Source: Miltoncostaea oceani (GTDB lineage Bacteria; Actinomycetota; Thermoleophilia; Miltoncostaeales; Miltoncostaeaceae). Taken from it: 64,000 nucleotides of DNA. Positions within the stretch are counted from its first letter, which is position 1. Each line of letters begins with the position of its first letter. Positions 42,312 to 50,886 of this stretch are shown here, one piece after another. Both the position numbers and the translations under genes were made by a program. The notes under the pieces are model-generated. The model worked only from the letters and a program-made list of their open reading frames with translations. It ran no database searches and had not been told where the DNA came from. The stretch is from NCBI RefSeq assembly GCF_018141545.1, contig NZ_CP064356.1:1364001-1428000 (forward strand), written 5' to 3'.

Positions 42312-43355
42312 TCAGGCCGCGGACAGCACGTCCGCGGCCAGGCGCGCGGTTCCGGTGCGCATGCGCGCCCGGCCGTCGTTCGTCACCACGAGCGCCGCAC
42401 GGCGCCGGTCGTCGTCGAGGAACGCCGACGCGACCCACCGCAGGTTCGACCCCTGGTGGCCGATGCCGACGCCCCGCAGCGCGCCGCGGGCGCGGGGGGG
42501 CGGGTGCACCCAGCCCATCGCGACGGCGGGCCCCGCCGCCGGCGGGGCCAGCAGGCGGGCGACGGCGTCCTCGTCGAGCACCGTCGCACCGCCGTCGAGG
42601 AACTCGGCGACGAACCGGCCCCAGTCGGCGAGGGTCATGTGCAGGCCCCCCGCCGGGTCCATCACCCGCGGGTTGTCGGCGTCGGGGGCGTCCGGCGGGA
42701 CGGGCCGCCCCCGGCCCGCGGCGCCCCACCGCGGCGCGTGCCCCCACGGGCCGCCCGGCGGCGCGCCGACGCCGGCGGAGCGGATGCCGAGCGGGCCGAG
42801 CAGGTCGTCGCGCAGCGCGTCCTCCCACGGGCGCCCCGCGACCGCCTCGATCACGGCGCCCGCGACGACGTACCCGAGGTTCGAGTAGGCGAAGGCGCCG
42901 GGGCGGAGCGGGGGGTCCGCGAGGGCCCGCGCGGCGGCCTCGGCCCGTTGCGCGGCCGGGGGCCGCGGGTCGGCGTGCGCGGCGGCGAGGACGGCGGGCG
43001 CGAGGTCTCCGGGGAGGCCCGCGCGGTGGCGCAGGAGCGCGTCGATCGTGACGGCGCCCCACCCCCGGTCCATCCCGGGGGCGAGATCCGGGAGGAGGTC
43101 GGGGAGGGGGGTGCCCCAGGCGGCGGCGCCACGCGCGACGAGGCGGGCGTAGAGGGCCGCCGTGAACGCCTTCGTGCACGAGCCGATGTGCCACGGGTCG
43201 TCGGCGCGGACGGGGACGTCGCCCCCGCGCACGCGCACCCCGGTGACGGCGACCGCGGCGGGTCCGGAGGCGTCGACGCGGGCCGCGGCGAGACCCGGCG
43301 GGCGCAGGCGCCGCGCCGCCCGGGCGAGGCGCGCCTCGAGGTCGCCGGGGGTCAT
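42312..43355 (-). CDS. Serine hydrolase, beta-lactamase/class C PBP-like
   Basis: 347 residues. WHIGSCTKAFTAALYARL has the SxxK nucleophile pair (Ser59, Lys62). FAYSNLGYVVAGAVIEA has the YxN motif. GHQGSNLRW stands where KTG or HxG lies. DPAGGLHMTLADWGRF is the family's conserved 'GGL-x-s-t-x-D-x-xrF' block. No signal peptide is evident, so a cytoplasmic esterase or peptidase role is more likely than beta-lactam hydrolysis. It is convergent with ftsZ, ten bases away, and divergent from gcvT. Confidence 0.85.
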   Translation of the reverse strand: MTPGDLEARLARAARRLRPPGLAAARVDASGPAAVAVTGVRVRGGDVPVRADDPWHIGSCTKAFTAALYARLVARGAAAWGTPLPDLLPDLAPGMDRGWGAVTIDALLRHRAGLPGDLAPAVLAAAHADPRPPAAQRAEAAARALADPPLRPGAFAYSNLGYVVAGAVIEAVAGRPWEDALRDDLLGPLGIRSAGVGAPPGGPWGHAPRWGAAGRGRPVPPDAPDADNPRVMDPAGGLHMTLADWGRFVAEFLDGGATVLDEDAVARLLAPPAAGPAVAMGWVHPPPRARGALRGVGIGHQGSNLRWVASAFLDDDRRRAALVVTNDGRARMRTGTARLAADVLSAA

Positions 43356-43424
43356 CGCCGCGGGCCCGGGAGCGGGGCGGGGGTGGCGGTGTCCGGCCGG
43401 ACCGAAGTGGTAGCGTCAGTCCGG

Positions 43425-44522
43425 ATGGCGGTCGCCCCTGCGTACACCTCCCTGCACGAGCGCCACACCGCGCTCGGGGCCAGGATGGGGTCGTTCGCGG
43501 GCTGGGACATGCCCCTCTCCTACACCACCGCGCGGGCCGAGCACACCGCGGTGCGGGAGCGGTGCGGCGTCTTCGACGTGTCGCACATGGGCCAGCTCGA
43601 GGTGTCGGGCGCCGGCGCCCGCGACGCCCTGACGCGGGTGCTCACGAACGACGTCACCGCCCTCGGCCCGGGCCAGGGCCAGTACACGCTGATGTGCGAG
43701 GACGACGGCGGCGTCATCGACGACCTGATCGCCTACGCCCTCGCCGACCGCTTCCTGCTCGTCGTCAACGCGTCCAACATCGCCGCCTGCCGCGACCGCC
43801 TCGACGCGCTGCTGCCGGCGGGCGTCGACCTGGCCGACCGGTCGCCCGAGGTCGCGATGCTCGCGCTGCAGGGCCCCGCGTGGGCCGCGGCGCTCCGGCC
43901 GCTCGTGGCGACGCCGACGGCCTTCACGCTCGACTACTTCGAGATCGGCGAGGACCTGGTCGGCGGCGTGCCGTGCCTGATCGCCCGCACCGGGTACACC
44001 GGCGAGCCCGGCGTCGAGCTCATGTGCCCCTGGGACGCCGCGCCCGCCCTCTGGGACGCGCTCATGTCCGTCGAGGGTGCGCCGGAGCCGGCGGGCCTCG
44101 TCGCCCGCGACACGCTGCGGATGGAGATGGGCTACCCCCTCTACGGCCAGGAGCTGTCGCGGGCGCGGACCCCGATCGCCGCGGGGCTGCGGTGGGCCTG
44201 CGACCTCGACGGCGGCCGCTTCGCCGGCGCCGAGGCCATGCGCCGCGAGGTCGAGGAGGGCGGTGGCGAGCGCCTCGCCGCGTTCACGCTCACCGAGGCC
44301 GGCATCCCCCGCGCGGGCCAGGACGTGCTCGTCGCCGGCGCGCGCGCCGGGACGGTCACGAGCGGCACCCTCTCGCCGACGCTCGGCATCGGGATCGGCA
44401 TGGCCTACCTGCCCGCGCCGGCCGCCGCGCCCGGCACGGACATCGTGATCGACGTCCGCGGCAAGCCGAAGACCGCCCGCACCGCCCGCCGCCCGCTCGT
44501 GGCGACGTCCCCGAAGGAGTGA
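43425..44522 (+). CDS. gcvT: Glycine cleavage system T protein, aminomethyltransferase
   Basis: 365 residues. FAGWDMPLSY, CGVFDVSHMGQLEVSG, LTNDV and GQGQYTLMCEDDGGVIDDLIAY are the folate-binding T-protein motifs. IARTGYTGEPGVELM is also characteristic, and RDTLRMEMGYPLYGQEL is the C-terminal signature. It transfers the methylene group from the H-protein arm to tetrahydrofolate. TAGCGT (43411-43416) ends eight bases before the ATG, so the operon mRNA seems leaderless, leaving no room for a glycine riboswitch. gcvH, gcvPA and gcvPB follow. Confidence 0.96.
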   Translation: MAVAPAYTSLHERHTALGARMGSFAGWDMPLSYTTARAEHTAVRERCGVFDVSHMGQLEVSGAGARDALTRVLTNDVTALGPGQGQYTLMCEDDGGVIDDLIAYALADRFLLVVNASNIAACRDRLDALLPAGVDLADRSPEVAMLALQGPAWAAALRPLVATPTAFTLDYFEIGEDLVGGVPCLIARTGYTGEPGVELMCPWDAAPALWDALMSVEGAPEPAGLVARDTLRMEMGYPLYGQELSRARTPIAAGLRWACDLDGGRFAGAEAMRREVEEGGGERLAAFTLTEAGIPRAGQDVLVAGARAGTVTSGTLSPTLGIGIGMAYLPAPAAAPGTDIVIDVRGKPKTARTARRPLVATSPKE

Positions 44523-44533
44523 AGGAGCAGCCC

Positions 44534-44929
44534 GTGGCCGCCGACGAGACCTACCCCACCGACCTGCGTTACCACCCCGAGCACGACTGGGTGCGGATGG
44601 ACGGCGACGAGGCCGTCTTCGGGATCACCTGGTACGCGCAGGACGCCCTCGGCGAGGTCGTCTACTACGACCCGCCCGAGGTCGGCGCGACGATCACGAA
44701 GGACTCGTCCTACGGCGAGCTGGAGTCCGTGAAGGCCGTCTCCGACATCTTCGCGCCCGCCAGCGGCGAGGTGACCGCCGTGAACCCCGCGGTCGCCGAC
44801 AAACCGGAGACCGTGAACGAGGACCCCTACGGCGAGGGCTGGCTCATCCGCGTCCGCCTCAGCGACCCCTCCGAGCTCGACGCCCTCATGGACGAGCCCG
44901 CCTACCGCGCGTACCTGGCCGGCCTGTGA
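44534..44929 (+). CDS. gcvH: Glycine cleavage system H protein
   Basis: 131 residues. RYHPEHDWVRMDGDEAVFGIT opens the lipoyl domain, and GELESVKAVSDIFAP contains the lipoyl lysine (Lys67). VNEDPYGEGWLIRVRL is the conserved end. It shuttles the aminomethyl group between P, T and L proteins. A GAAGGAG ribosome site lies just upstream of the GTG start. The stop overlaps the gcvPA GTG. Lipoylation and L protein must be supplied from elsewhere in the genome. Confidence 0.96.
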   Translation: MAADETYPTDLRYHPEHDWVRMDGDEAVFGITWYAQDALGEVVYYDPPEVGATITKDSSYGELESVKAVSDIFAPASGEVTAVNPAVADKPETVNEDPYGEGWLIRVRLSDPSELDALMDEPAYRAYLAGL

Positions 44930-46311
44930 GCCGCTACACCTCCCTCACCGACGACGACCTGCGGGTCATGCTCGACCTGATCGGCGCGGCATCGGTCGAC
45001 GAGCTGTTCGAGGACCTGCCGGAGGGCGTGCGCCTGCGGCGGCCGCTCGACCTGCCGGCGGGGATGTCGGAGCAGGAGGTGTTCGCCCACCTGTCCGCCC
45101 TCGCGGACCGGAACGTCAGCGCCGCCGACGAGACGACCTTCCTCGGCGCCGGGATGTACGACCACTACGTGCCGGCGCTGATCGACTCGATCCTGTCCCG
45201 CTCGGAGTTCCTCACCCCGTACACGCCGTACCAGCCGGAGATCTCGCAGGGCGGGCTGCAGGTGATGTTCGAGTACCAGACGGCCATCTCCGAGCTGACC
45301 GGCCTCCCCGTCTCGAACGCCTCGCTCTACGAGGGCCCCTCGGCCGTCGGCGCGGCCGCCTACCTCGCCAAGCTCGCCAACGGCCGCCCCGACGTCGTGG
45401 TGTCGCGGGGCGTCCACCCGCACAGCCGGGCGACGCTCGAGACGCTCGCGCCCGGGTACGGCCAGAACGTCGTGGAGGCGCCGCTGCGCGACGGGGTCAC
45501 CGACCTCGACGCCCTCACCGGCCTCATCGGGCCGGGGACGACCGCGGTCATCGTGCAGCAGCCGAACTTCCTCGGCGCCGTCGAGGACCTCGCGCCGCTC
45601 GTCGCCGCGGCGAAGTCCGTCGGCGCCCTGGTGGTCTGCGCCTGCGACCCGCTCCCGATGGCGCTCCTGCGCACCCCGGGCGAGCTGGGCATCGACGTCG
45701 CCGTGGGGGAGGGGCAGTCGCTCGGCAACCGCCTCGACTACGGCGGCCCGTCCTTCGGGTTCTTCGCCGCGAGCCAGGAGCACATCCGCCGCATGCCGGG
45801 GCGCATCGCCGGCGAGACGCGCGACGTCGACGGCCGCCGCGGCTTCGTGCTGACGCTCCAGACCCGCGAGCAGCACATCCGCCGCGAGAAGGCGACGAGC
45901 AACATCTGCACCGCCCAGGTGCTCAACGCCCTCGCCGGGGTCATCTACCTGTCCTGGCTGGGCCGCCGCGGCGCGGTCGAGCTCGCCGAGCTGATGCTGC
46001 GCCGCGCCGACTACGCGCGGCGCACCCTCACCGCCCTGCCGGGCGTCCGCGCCCTGCACGACCAGCCGATCGCCCGCGAGTTCGCGCTCGCGCTCGACGC
46101 GCCCGTCGAGGCCGTCATCGAGCGGTGCGCCGCGGAGGGGGTCAACCCCGGCTACGCCCTCGGCCGCGACTACCCCGAGCACCCCGACGGCCTGCTCGTG
46201 GCGATCACCGAGCAGCGCTCGCGCGCCGACATCGACCGCCTGGCCGACGTCCTCGGGCGCGCGGTCGCCGCGGGGTCGCGAACCGGCGCCCTGACGGGGG
46301 CGCGGGCATGA
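44926..46311 (+). CDS. gcvPA: Glycine dehydrogenase (decarboxylating) subunit 1
   Basis: 461 residues, the alpha half of a split P protein. YTSLTDDDLRVMLDLIGAAS, FLGAGMYDHYVPALID, TPYQPEISQGGLQVMFEYQT and the loop GLPVSNASLYEG are typical. TREQHIRREKATSNICTAQ lies near the active site. It forms the heterotetramer that decarboxylates glycine with the PLP-bearing subunit 2 encoded next. GTG start in the gcvH stop region; four-base overlaps on both sides indicate tight coupling. Confidence 0.95.
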   Translation: MSRYTSLTDDDLRVMLDLIGAASVDELFEDLPEGVRLRRPLDLPAGMSEQEVFAHLSALADRNVSAADETTFLGAGMYDHYVPALIDSILSRSEFLTPYTPYQPEISQGGLQVMFEYQTAISELTGLPVSNASLYEGPSAVGAAAYLAKLANGRPDVVVSRGVHPHSRATLETLAPGYGQNVVEAPLRDGVTDLDALTGLIGPGTTAVIVQQPNFLGAVEDLAPLVAAAKSVGALVVCACDPLPMALLRTPGELGIDVAVGEGQSLGNRLDYGGPSFGFFAASQEHIRRMPGRIAGETRDVDGRRGFVLTLQTREQHIRREKATSNICTAQVLNALAGVIYLSWLGRRGAVELAELMLRRADYARRTLTALPGVRALHDQPIAREFALALDAPVEAVIERCAAEGVNPGYALGRDYPEHPDGLLVAITEQRSRADIDRLADVLGRAVAAGSRTGALTGARA

Positions 46312-47828
46312 GCGTCTCCGTGCAGACCCCCCAGCAGCGCGACCACGCCACCACGATCTACGAGCGCTCGCGCCCCGGGCGCCGCGCTTTCACCCCGCCG
46401 CCCCTCGACGTGCCCGAGGTCCCGCTCGACGACCTGCTCGCGCCGCACCTGCGCCGTGAGGCCCCCGCGGCCCTCCCGGAGGTCGCCGAGCCCGAGATCG
46501 TGCGTCACTACAACGGCCTGAGCAAGCGCAACTTCGACCTCGACAGCGGCTTCTACCCGCTGGGGTCGTGCACGATGAAGCACAACCCGAAGCTCCACGA
46601 GCGGGTCGCTGCGCTGCCGGGCAACGCCCGCCTGCACCCCCTGCAGAGCCCCGCCCGGGCGCAGGGCGCCCTGGAGCTGATGTGGCTGCTCGAGCGGGCG
46701 CTCGCCGAGGTGTCGGGCCTGCCGCACGTCTCCCTCCAGCCGAGCGCGGGATCGCACGGCGAGCTGGCGGGCGTCCTGCTGACCCGGGCGTACCACGCCG
46801 ACCGCGGCGACGAGCGCACCCTGGTGCTGACCCCCGACACGGCCCACGGCACCAACCCGGCCACGGTGACGATGGCGGGCTACGAGGTCGTGAAGGTCGG
46901 CACGTCGCCCGACGGCGGCGTCGACCTCGAGGACCTCCGCCGCAAGGCGACCGACCGCGTCGCCTGCCTCATGCTCACCAACCCGAACACGCTCGGCCTC
47001 TTCGACCCCAACATCGAGTCGATCGCGCGCATCGTCCACGACGCCGGCGCGACGCTCTACTACGACGGCGCCAACCTGAACGCCGTGATGGGGATCAGCC
47101 GCCCGGGCGACATGGGCTTCGACATCGTGCACTTCAACCTGCACAAGTCGTTCACGCAGCCGCACGGCGGCGGCGGCCCGGGCGCCGGCCCGATCGCCGT
47201 CTCCGACCGCATCGCGCCGTACCTGATGGTCCCGCGGATCGTCCGCACCGAGCCCGAGGGCGGCGGCGCGCCCGTCTACGACCTCGACCACGACGGCCCC
47301 AAGTCGATCGGGCGCCTGCGCGGATTCCAGGGAAACTACGGCGTCTTCGTCCGCTCCTACGCCTACATCTGCTCGCTCGGCGCGGAGGGGCTGCGTGAGG
47401 CGTCGGAGATCGCCGTCCTCAACGCCAACTACCTCCTCGCCCTTCTGAAGCGGGAGGGCATCGGCGAGCACCTGCCGCTGGCCTACGGCGAGCGCTGCAT
47501 GCACGAGTTCGTGCTGTCGGGGGCGCCGATGAAGCGCGACCTCGGCATCCGCACGACCGACCTCGCCAAGCGGCTGCTCGACTTCGGGTACCACCCGCCG
47601 ACGGTCTACTTCCCGCTGCTCGTCGAGGAGGCCCTGCTCGTCGAGCCGACCGAGACCGAGACGCGGGAGACCCTCGAGGCCTTCGCCGACGCGGTCGGCG
47701 AGATCCTGCGGGAGGCGGCCGACGACCCGGAGATCGCGCGCAACGCGCCGTACAGCACGCCGGTGCGGCGCCTGGACGAGGCCGCCGCCGCCCGCACCCC
47801 CGTGGTGCGGCAGCCGCCGCCGGACTGA
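46308..47828 (+). CDS. gcvPB: Glycine dehydrogenase (decarboxylating) subunit 2
   Basis: 506 residues, the PLP-binding half of the split P protein. RHYNGLSKRNFDLDSGFYPL and GSCTMKHNPK are the N-terminal signature. AHGTNPATVTMAGY and YYDGANLNAVMG line the site, and FNLHKSFTQPHGGGGPG carries the PLP lysine (about residue 280). The last 20 residues are Ala/Pro-rich and unconserved. It is the final gene of the gcv operon; a strong hairpin follows the stop by five bases. Confidence 0.96.
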   Translation: MSVSVQTPQQRDHATTIYERSRPGRRAFTPPPLDVPEVPLDDLLAPHLRREAPAALPEVAEPEIVRHYNGLSKRNFDLDSGFYPLGSCTMKHNPKLHERVAALPGNARLHPLQSPARAQGALELMWLLERALAEVSGLPHVSLQPSAGSHGELAGVLLTRAYHADRGDERTLVLTPDTAHGTNPATVTMAGYEVVKVGTSPDGGVDLEDLRRKATDRVACLMLTNPNTLGLFDPNIESIARIVHDAGATLYYDGANLNAVMGISRPGDMGFDIVHFNLHKSFTQPHGGGGPGAGPIAVSDRIAPYLMVPRIVRTEPEGGGAPVYDLDHDGPKSIGRLRGFQGNYGVFVRSYAYICSLGAEGLREASEIAVLNANYLLALLKREGIGEHLPLAYGERCMHEFVLSGAPMKRDLGIRTTDLAKRLLDFGYHPPTVYFPLLVEEALLVEPTETETRETLEAFADAVGEILREAADDPEIARNAPYSTPVRRLDEAAAARTPVVRQPPPD

Positions 47829-47833
47829 TCGGC

Positions 47834-47861
47834 GGGCGCCCGGGCGACGGCCCGGGCGCCC
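47834..47861 (+). terminator. Terminator hairpin after gcvPB
   Basis: A 12-base perfect stem (arms GGGCGCCCGGGC and GCCCGGGCGCCC) with a GACG loop begins five bases after the gcvPB stop. No T-run follows. Position and stability fit a factor-assisted terminator of the gcv operon, before the luxR promoter region. Confidence 0.65.
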
Positions 47862-47950
47862 CGGCGCGGGGTTGGTCGTCGGGGTGGGCGGACCGTCCCG
47901 TCGGGGAGGTTCCACGGGAACATCGGCGGTCGTAGAGTCGGCCTGAGCCG

Positions 47951-49030
47951 ATGTCCACCGCCCTCCGACGATCCGACCTGGCGGCCGCCCTGCGGTTCGT
48001 GGGCGACGCCGCCGAGTCGGCCGACCCCGCCGACTTCCGGCGGCGGCTGATGGAGGGCCTGCCACGGCTCGTGCCGGCGTCGATGATCTCGTACAACGAC
48101 ATCACGGGCGACGGCGAGCCGCTGGTGCTGCTCGACCCTCCCGACGCGATGACGCCGGAGCGCGTCGCCGCGTTCCTGCGGCTGGCGGGGGAGAACCCCC
48201 TGGTCGCCCACTATGCGACGACCGGCGACCCGCGGCCGATGAAGATCTCCGACCTGCTGAGCCGTCGCGACTTCCGCCGCACCGAGCTCTACCGCACCGT
48301 CTACGGCCCGATGGGCGTCGAGTACCAGATGGCCGTCACGCTGCCGGCCGGCCCGGGCGAGATCGTCGGCATCGCCCTCAACCGCGACCGCCGCGACTTC
48401 GGGGAGCGCGACCGGCAGATGCTCGACCTGCTGCGCCCGCACCTCGCCCGGCTGCGGCGTGACGCCGCCGCACGGGCCACGGTGCGCACCCTCGCCGCGC
48501 TCACCGACCGGGTGCTCGGCGACGGCGGGCGCGCCGCGATCGCCGTCGGCCGCGACGGCACCATCGTCCACGTCGGCGCGGGCGCCCCCGAGATGCTCGC
48601 CGCCCACCTGCCGCCACCCCTCCGCGCGGGGACCCTGCCCGAGGCCCTCGCCGCGTGGCTGCGGCCCCCCGGCGCCCCGGGACGGCGGCCCGTCACGGAC
48701 CTCGTGGTCGAGGGCGCGCGCGGACGACTGGTCGCCCGCCTCCTCCCGGCCGCGGACCGGGACGTCTACGACGTGATCCTGCTGCAGGAGCACCGCGCGG
48801 GGGCGGAGCGCGCCGCGCTCCTCGGGCTCGGGCTCAGCGCGCGCCAGGCGGAGGTGCTCGCCCTGGTCGCCCGCGGCCACGGCAACGCCGAGGTCGCGCG
48901 GATGCTCGCCGTCAGCCCGCGGACCGTCCAGAAGCACCTGGAGCACGTCTACGACCGGCTCGGCGTGCGGTCGCGGGCGGCCGCGGCGGCGCGCGCCGTC
49001 GCGGCCGGTGGGGTGCCGGACCCCGGCTGA
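47951..49030 (+). CDS. LuxR-family transcriptional regulator
   Basis: 359 residues. The first 180 residues resemble a GAF-like sensory domain (FRRRLMEGLPRLVPASMISYND, VEYQMAVTLPAGPGEIVGIALNR). A second PAS-like region follows (IAVGRDGTIVHVGAGAPEML), then a LuxR helix-turn-helix: LSARQAEVLALVARG, NAEVARMLAVSPRTVQKHLE, VYDRLGVRSR. TAGAGT (47933-47938) ends twelve bases before the ATG. A large palindrome directly follows the stop. The target may be the next gene, a secreted subtilase, but this is only suggested by adjacency. Confidence 0.85.
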   Translation: MSTALRRSDLAAALRFVGDAAESADPADFRRRLMEGLPRLVPASMISYNDITGDGEPLVLLDPPDAMTPERVAAFLRLAGENPLVAHYATTGDPRPMKISDLLSRRDFRRTELYRTVYGPMGVEYQMAVTLPAGPGEIVGIALNRDRRDFGERDRQMLDLLRPHLARLRRDAAARATVRTLAALTDRVLGDGGRAAIAVGRDGTIVHVGAGAPEMLAAHLPPPLRAGTLPEALAAWLRPPGAPGRRPVTDLVVEGARGRLVARLLPAADRDVYDVILLQEHRAGAERAALLGLGLSARQAEVLALVARGHGNAEVARMLAVSPRTVQKHLEHVYDRLGVRSRAAAAARAVAAGGVPDPG

Positions 49031-49032
49031 GG

Positions 49033-49054
49033 CCATACGCCGAACGGCGTATGG
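49033..49054. promoter_or_regulatory. Perfect 10-base inverted repeat downstream of luxR
   Basis: CCATACGCCG and CGGCGTATGG flank AA, starting two bases after the luxR stop and 54 bases before the subtilase ATG. It could be the luxR terminator or a dimer-binding operator for the subtilase promoter. Arms with three A/T bases at the outer end and the symmetric 22-base size favour a protein site as much as a terminator. Confidence 0.5.
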
Positions 49055-49107
49055 ACAGCCCCGCGGGCGCTGGCCGACGATCCGGGCGTCGATCCCCGGG
49101 AGACCCC

Positions 49108-50832
49108 ATGACACGACGACGCCGCACCCGCCTCGCCCTCGCCCTCGCCGCCGTGGGGGCGGCCGCCGCGCTGGCGCCCGCCGCCGGGGCCGCCGCACCC
49201 GCCGCCGGCGACCGCGACCCCGTCGTCCTCGCGAAGCTGACCCCGTTCTCCGAGCAGGCCGCCCGCGACGTCGCGGCCCGCACCGGGCTGGCCCTCGACG
49301 GCACCATCCCCGGGATCGGGTGGGCCTCGTACCGCATCGACGGCGACGTCGGCGCCGCGCACCTCGCCCTGCGCCGCGACCCCGCCGTCTGGCGCATCGA
49401 CCACATGCAGCCCGGCGAGACCGCCGGCGCCCAGCTCACGCCGAGCGACACGATCTTCACCCAGCCCGGCCAGGTCGCCGCCGGCCAGCTCACGGCGTCG
49501 TGGAACTGGCACTGGACGATCACCAACTTCCCCGCGGCGTGGGACATCGCCCGCGGCGACGCCAACACCCGCGTGCTCGTCATCGACAGCGAGTTCGACA
49601 CGGAGCACCTCGAGCTCAAGCCGAAGCTCCTCACCGGCCGGAACTTCGACTCCGGGACCGCGGCGTACGGCACCACCAGCGTCCGTGCCCGGGACGTCGA
49701 CCTCGGCACCCTGCACGGCTCCCACGTCGCCGGCCTGATCGCGGCGGTCAGCGACAACGCCAACGGCGTGACGGGCGCCTGCTTCGACTGCGTCGTCATC
49801 CCGTACAAGGTCAGCCTCCGCGGCGGCCCGCCCGGGTCGACCCAGTCCACCGACGCCAAGTGGGTCCGCGACGTCGCCGAGGCGCTCACTGACGCCGCGC
49901 GCCGCAACGACGTGCGCGTCATCAACATGTCCCTCGGCACCGACCGGTTCCACCAGTCCCTGCAGGACGCGGTGAACCTCGCCCTCGCGAACGGCAAGGT
50001 GCTCGTCGCGTCGTCCGGCAACGGGCAGCTCGACAACCCGGGGGTGCCGAACTACCCGGCGTCGTTCCCCGGCGTGATCGGCGTCGGCGCGACCCAGCCC
50101 GACGACAACATCGCCCCCTTCAGCACCAACGGCGACTTCGTCGACGTCTCGGCGCCGGGGCACGGGATCCTCTCCACCTGGGACCAGCGCATCCCGCCGA
50201 ACGCCCAGCCGCCCGTGACGCCCCCCACCCATGGGATCGGCTTCACGAACCTGTCGGGCACGTCGATGGCGACCCCCATCACGGCGGGACTCGCCGCCCT
50301 GATGCTCCAGATCCGCCCGGACCTCACGGCGTCCGAGGTGCAGGGTCTCCTGCAGTCCAGCGCCGTCGACCTCGGCGCGCCCGGGAGGGACCCGGTCTTC
50401 GGGTCGGGCCGCATCGACGCGCTCGCGGCGCTCCGCGCCGCCCAGGCCTACGTCCGGCCCGCCCCGCCCGCCCCCGCGCCGCCGCGTGCGCTGCCCACCG
50501 CCCGGTTCTTCTGGTCGTGCACCGTCGCCGGCCGCAAGGTCCCGGCGGGGCGCGCGGCGTTCGTCGGGGCGCGCCGCGGCGTGAAGGCGGTCTGCACCGG
50601 CCGCACCGCGCCGGCGTTGCGCCGGGTCCGTCTCGAGATCCAGCGCTTCTCGGTCCGCCGCGGCTGGACCCGCGTCGGGATCGTGAGGACCAGCAACACG
50701 GGGCGCTTCGGGTTCACGCGCCGCCTCACCACCGTCGGCAACTGGCGCCTGCGGGTGGCCTACGCCGGCTCGGCGACGCTGGCGCCGTCACCGTCGGCGG
50801 GCGTCCGCCTGCGGGCGCTGCGCCGGGCCTGA
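49108..50832 (+). CDS. Secreted subtilase (S8 family peptidase)
   Basis: 574 residues. A clear signal peptide (RRRRTRLALALAAVGAAAAL, then APAAGAAAPAAG) is followed by a propeptide-like domain. The S8 catalytic domain has VLVIDSEFDTEHLELKP (Asp160), LHGSHVAGLIAA (His203), VINMSLGT, VLVASSGN (oxyanion Asn) and LSGTSMATPITAGLAAL (Ser386). The last 120 residues form a beta-rich, Ig-like module with two Cys (SCTVAGRK, AVCTGRT) after a Pro-rich linker. A CCGGGAG ribosome site precedes the ATG. All catalytic residues are present, so an active extracellular protease is expected. Confidence 0.92.
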   Translation: MTRRRRTRLALALAAVGAAAALAPAAGAAAPAAGDRDPVVLAKLTPFSEQAARDVAARTGLALDGTIPGIGWASYRIDGDVGAAHLALRRDPAVWRIDHMQPGETAGAQLTPSDTIFTQPGQVAAGQLTASWNWHWTITNFPAAWDIARGDANTRVLVIDSEFDTEHLELKPKLLTGRNFDSGTAAYGTTSVRARDVDLGTLHGSHVAGLIAAVSDNANGVTGACFDCVVIPYKVSLRGGPPGSTQSTDAKWVRDVAEALTDAARRNDVRVINMSLGTDRFHQSLQDAVNLALANGKVLVASSGNGQLDNPGVPNYPASFPGVIGVGATQPDDNIAPFSTNGDFVDVSAPGHGILSTWDQRIPPNAQPPVTPPTHGIGFTNLSGTSMATPITAGLAALMLQIRPDLTASEVQGLLQSSAVDLGAPGRDPVFGSGRIDALAALRAAQAYVRPAPPAPAPPRALPTARFFWSCTVAGRKVPAGRAAFVGARRGVKAVCTGRTAPALRRVRLEIQRFSVRRGWTRVGIVRTSNTGRFGFTRRLTTVGNWRLRVAYAGSATLAPSPSAGVRLRALRRA

Positions 50833-50843
50833 CGGGTGCACGC

Positions 50844-50878
50844 CCGGAGGACGCCCCCGCGGTGGGGGCGTCCTCCGG
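50844..50878. terminator. Bidirectional terminator between convergent genes
   Basis: A perfect 15-base stem (arms CCGGAGGACGCCCCC and GGGGGCGTCCTCCGG) around GCGGT lies between the subtilase stop and the convergent membrane-protein stop. It is the strongest hairpin seen in the window and should serve both strands. Confidence 0.75.
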
Positions 50879-50886
50879 CGCGGGGC

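Noticed and set aside
42312-43355. Beta-lactam resistance gene
   Set aside because: SxxK and YxN are shared by many esterases; there is no signal peptide and no resistance context.
43356-43424. Glycine riboswitch upstream of gcvT
   Set aside because: Only 69 bases separate the divergent genes, and the likely -10 is eight bases before the ATG, leaving no leader.
47829-47950. tRNA or small RNA gene after gcvPB
   Set aside because: The stem there is a simple perfect hairpin; no cloverleaf or conserved tRNA T-loop was found.
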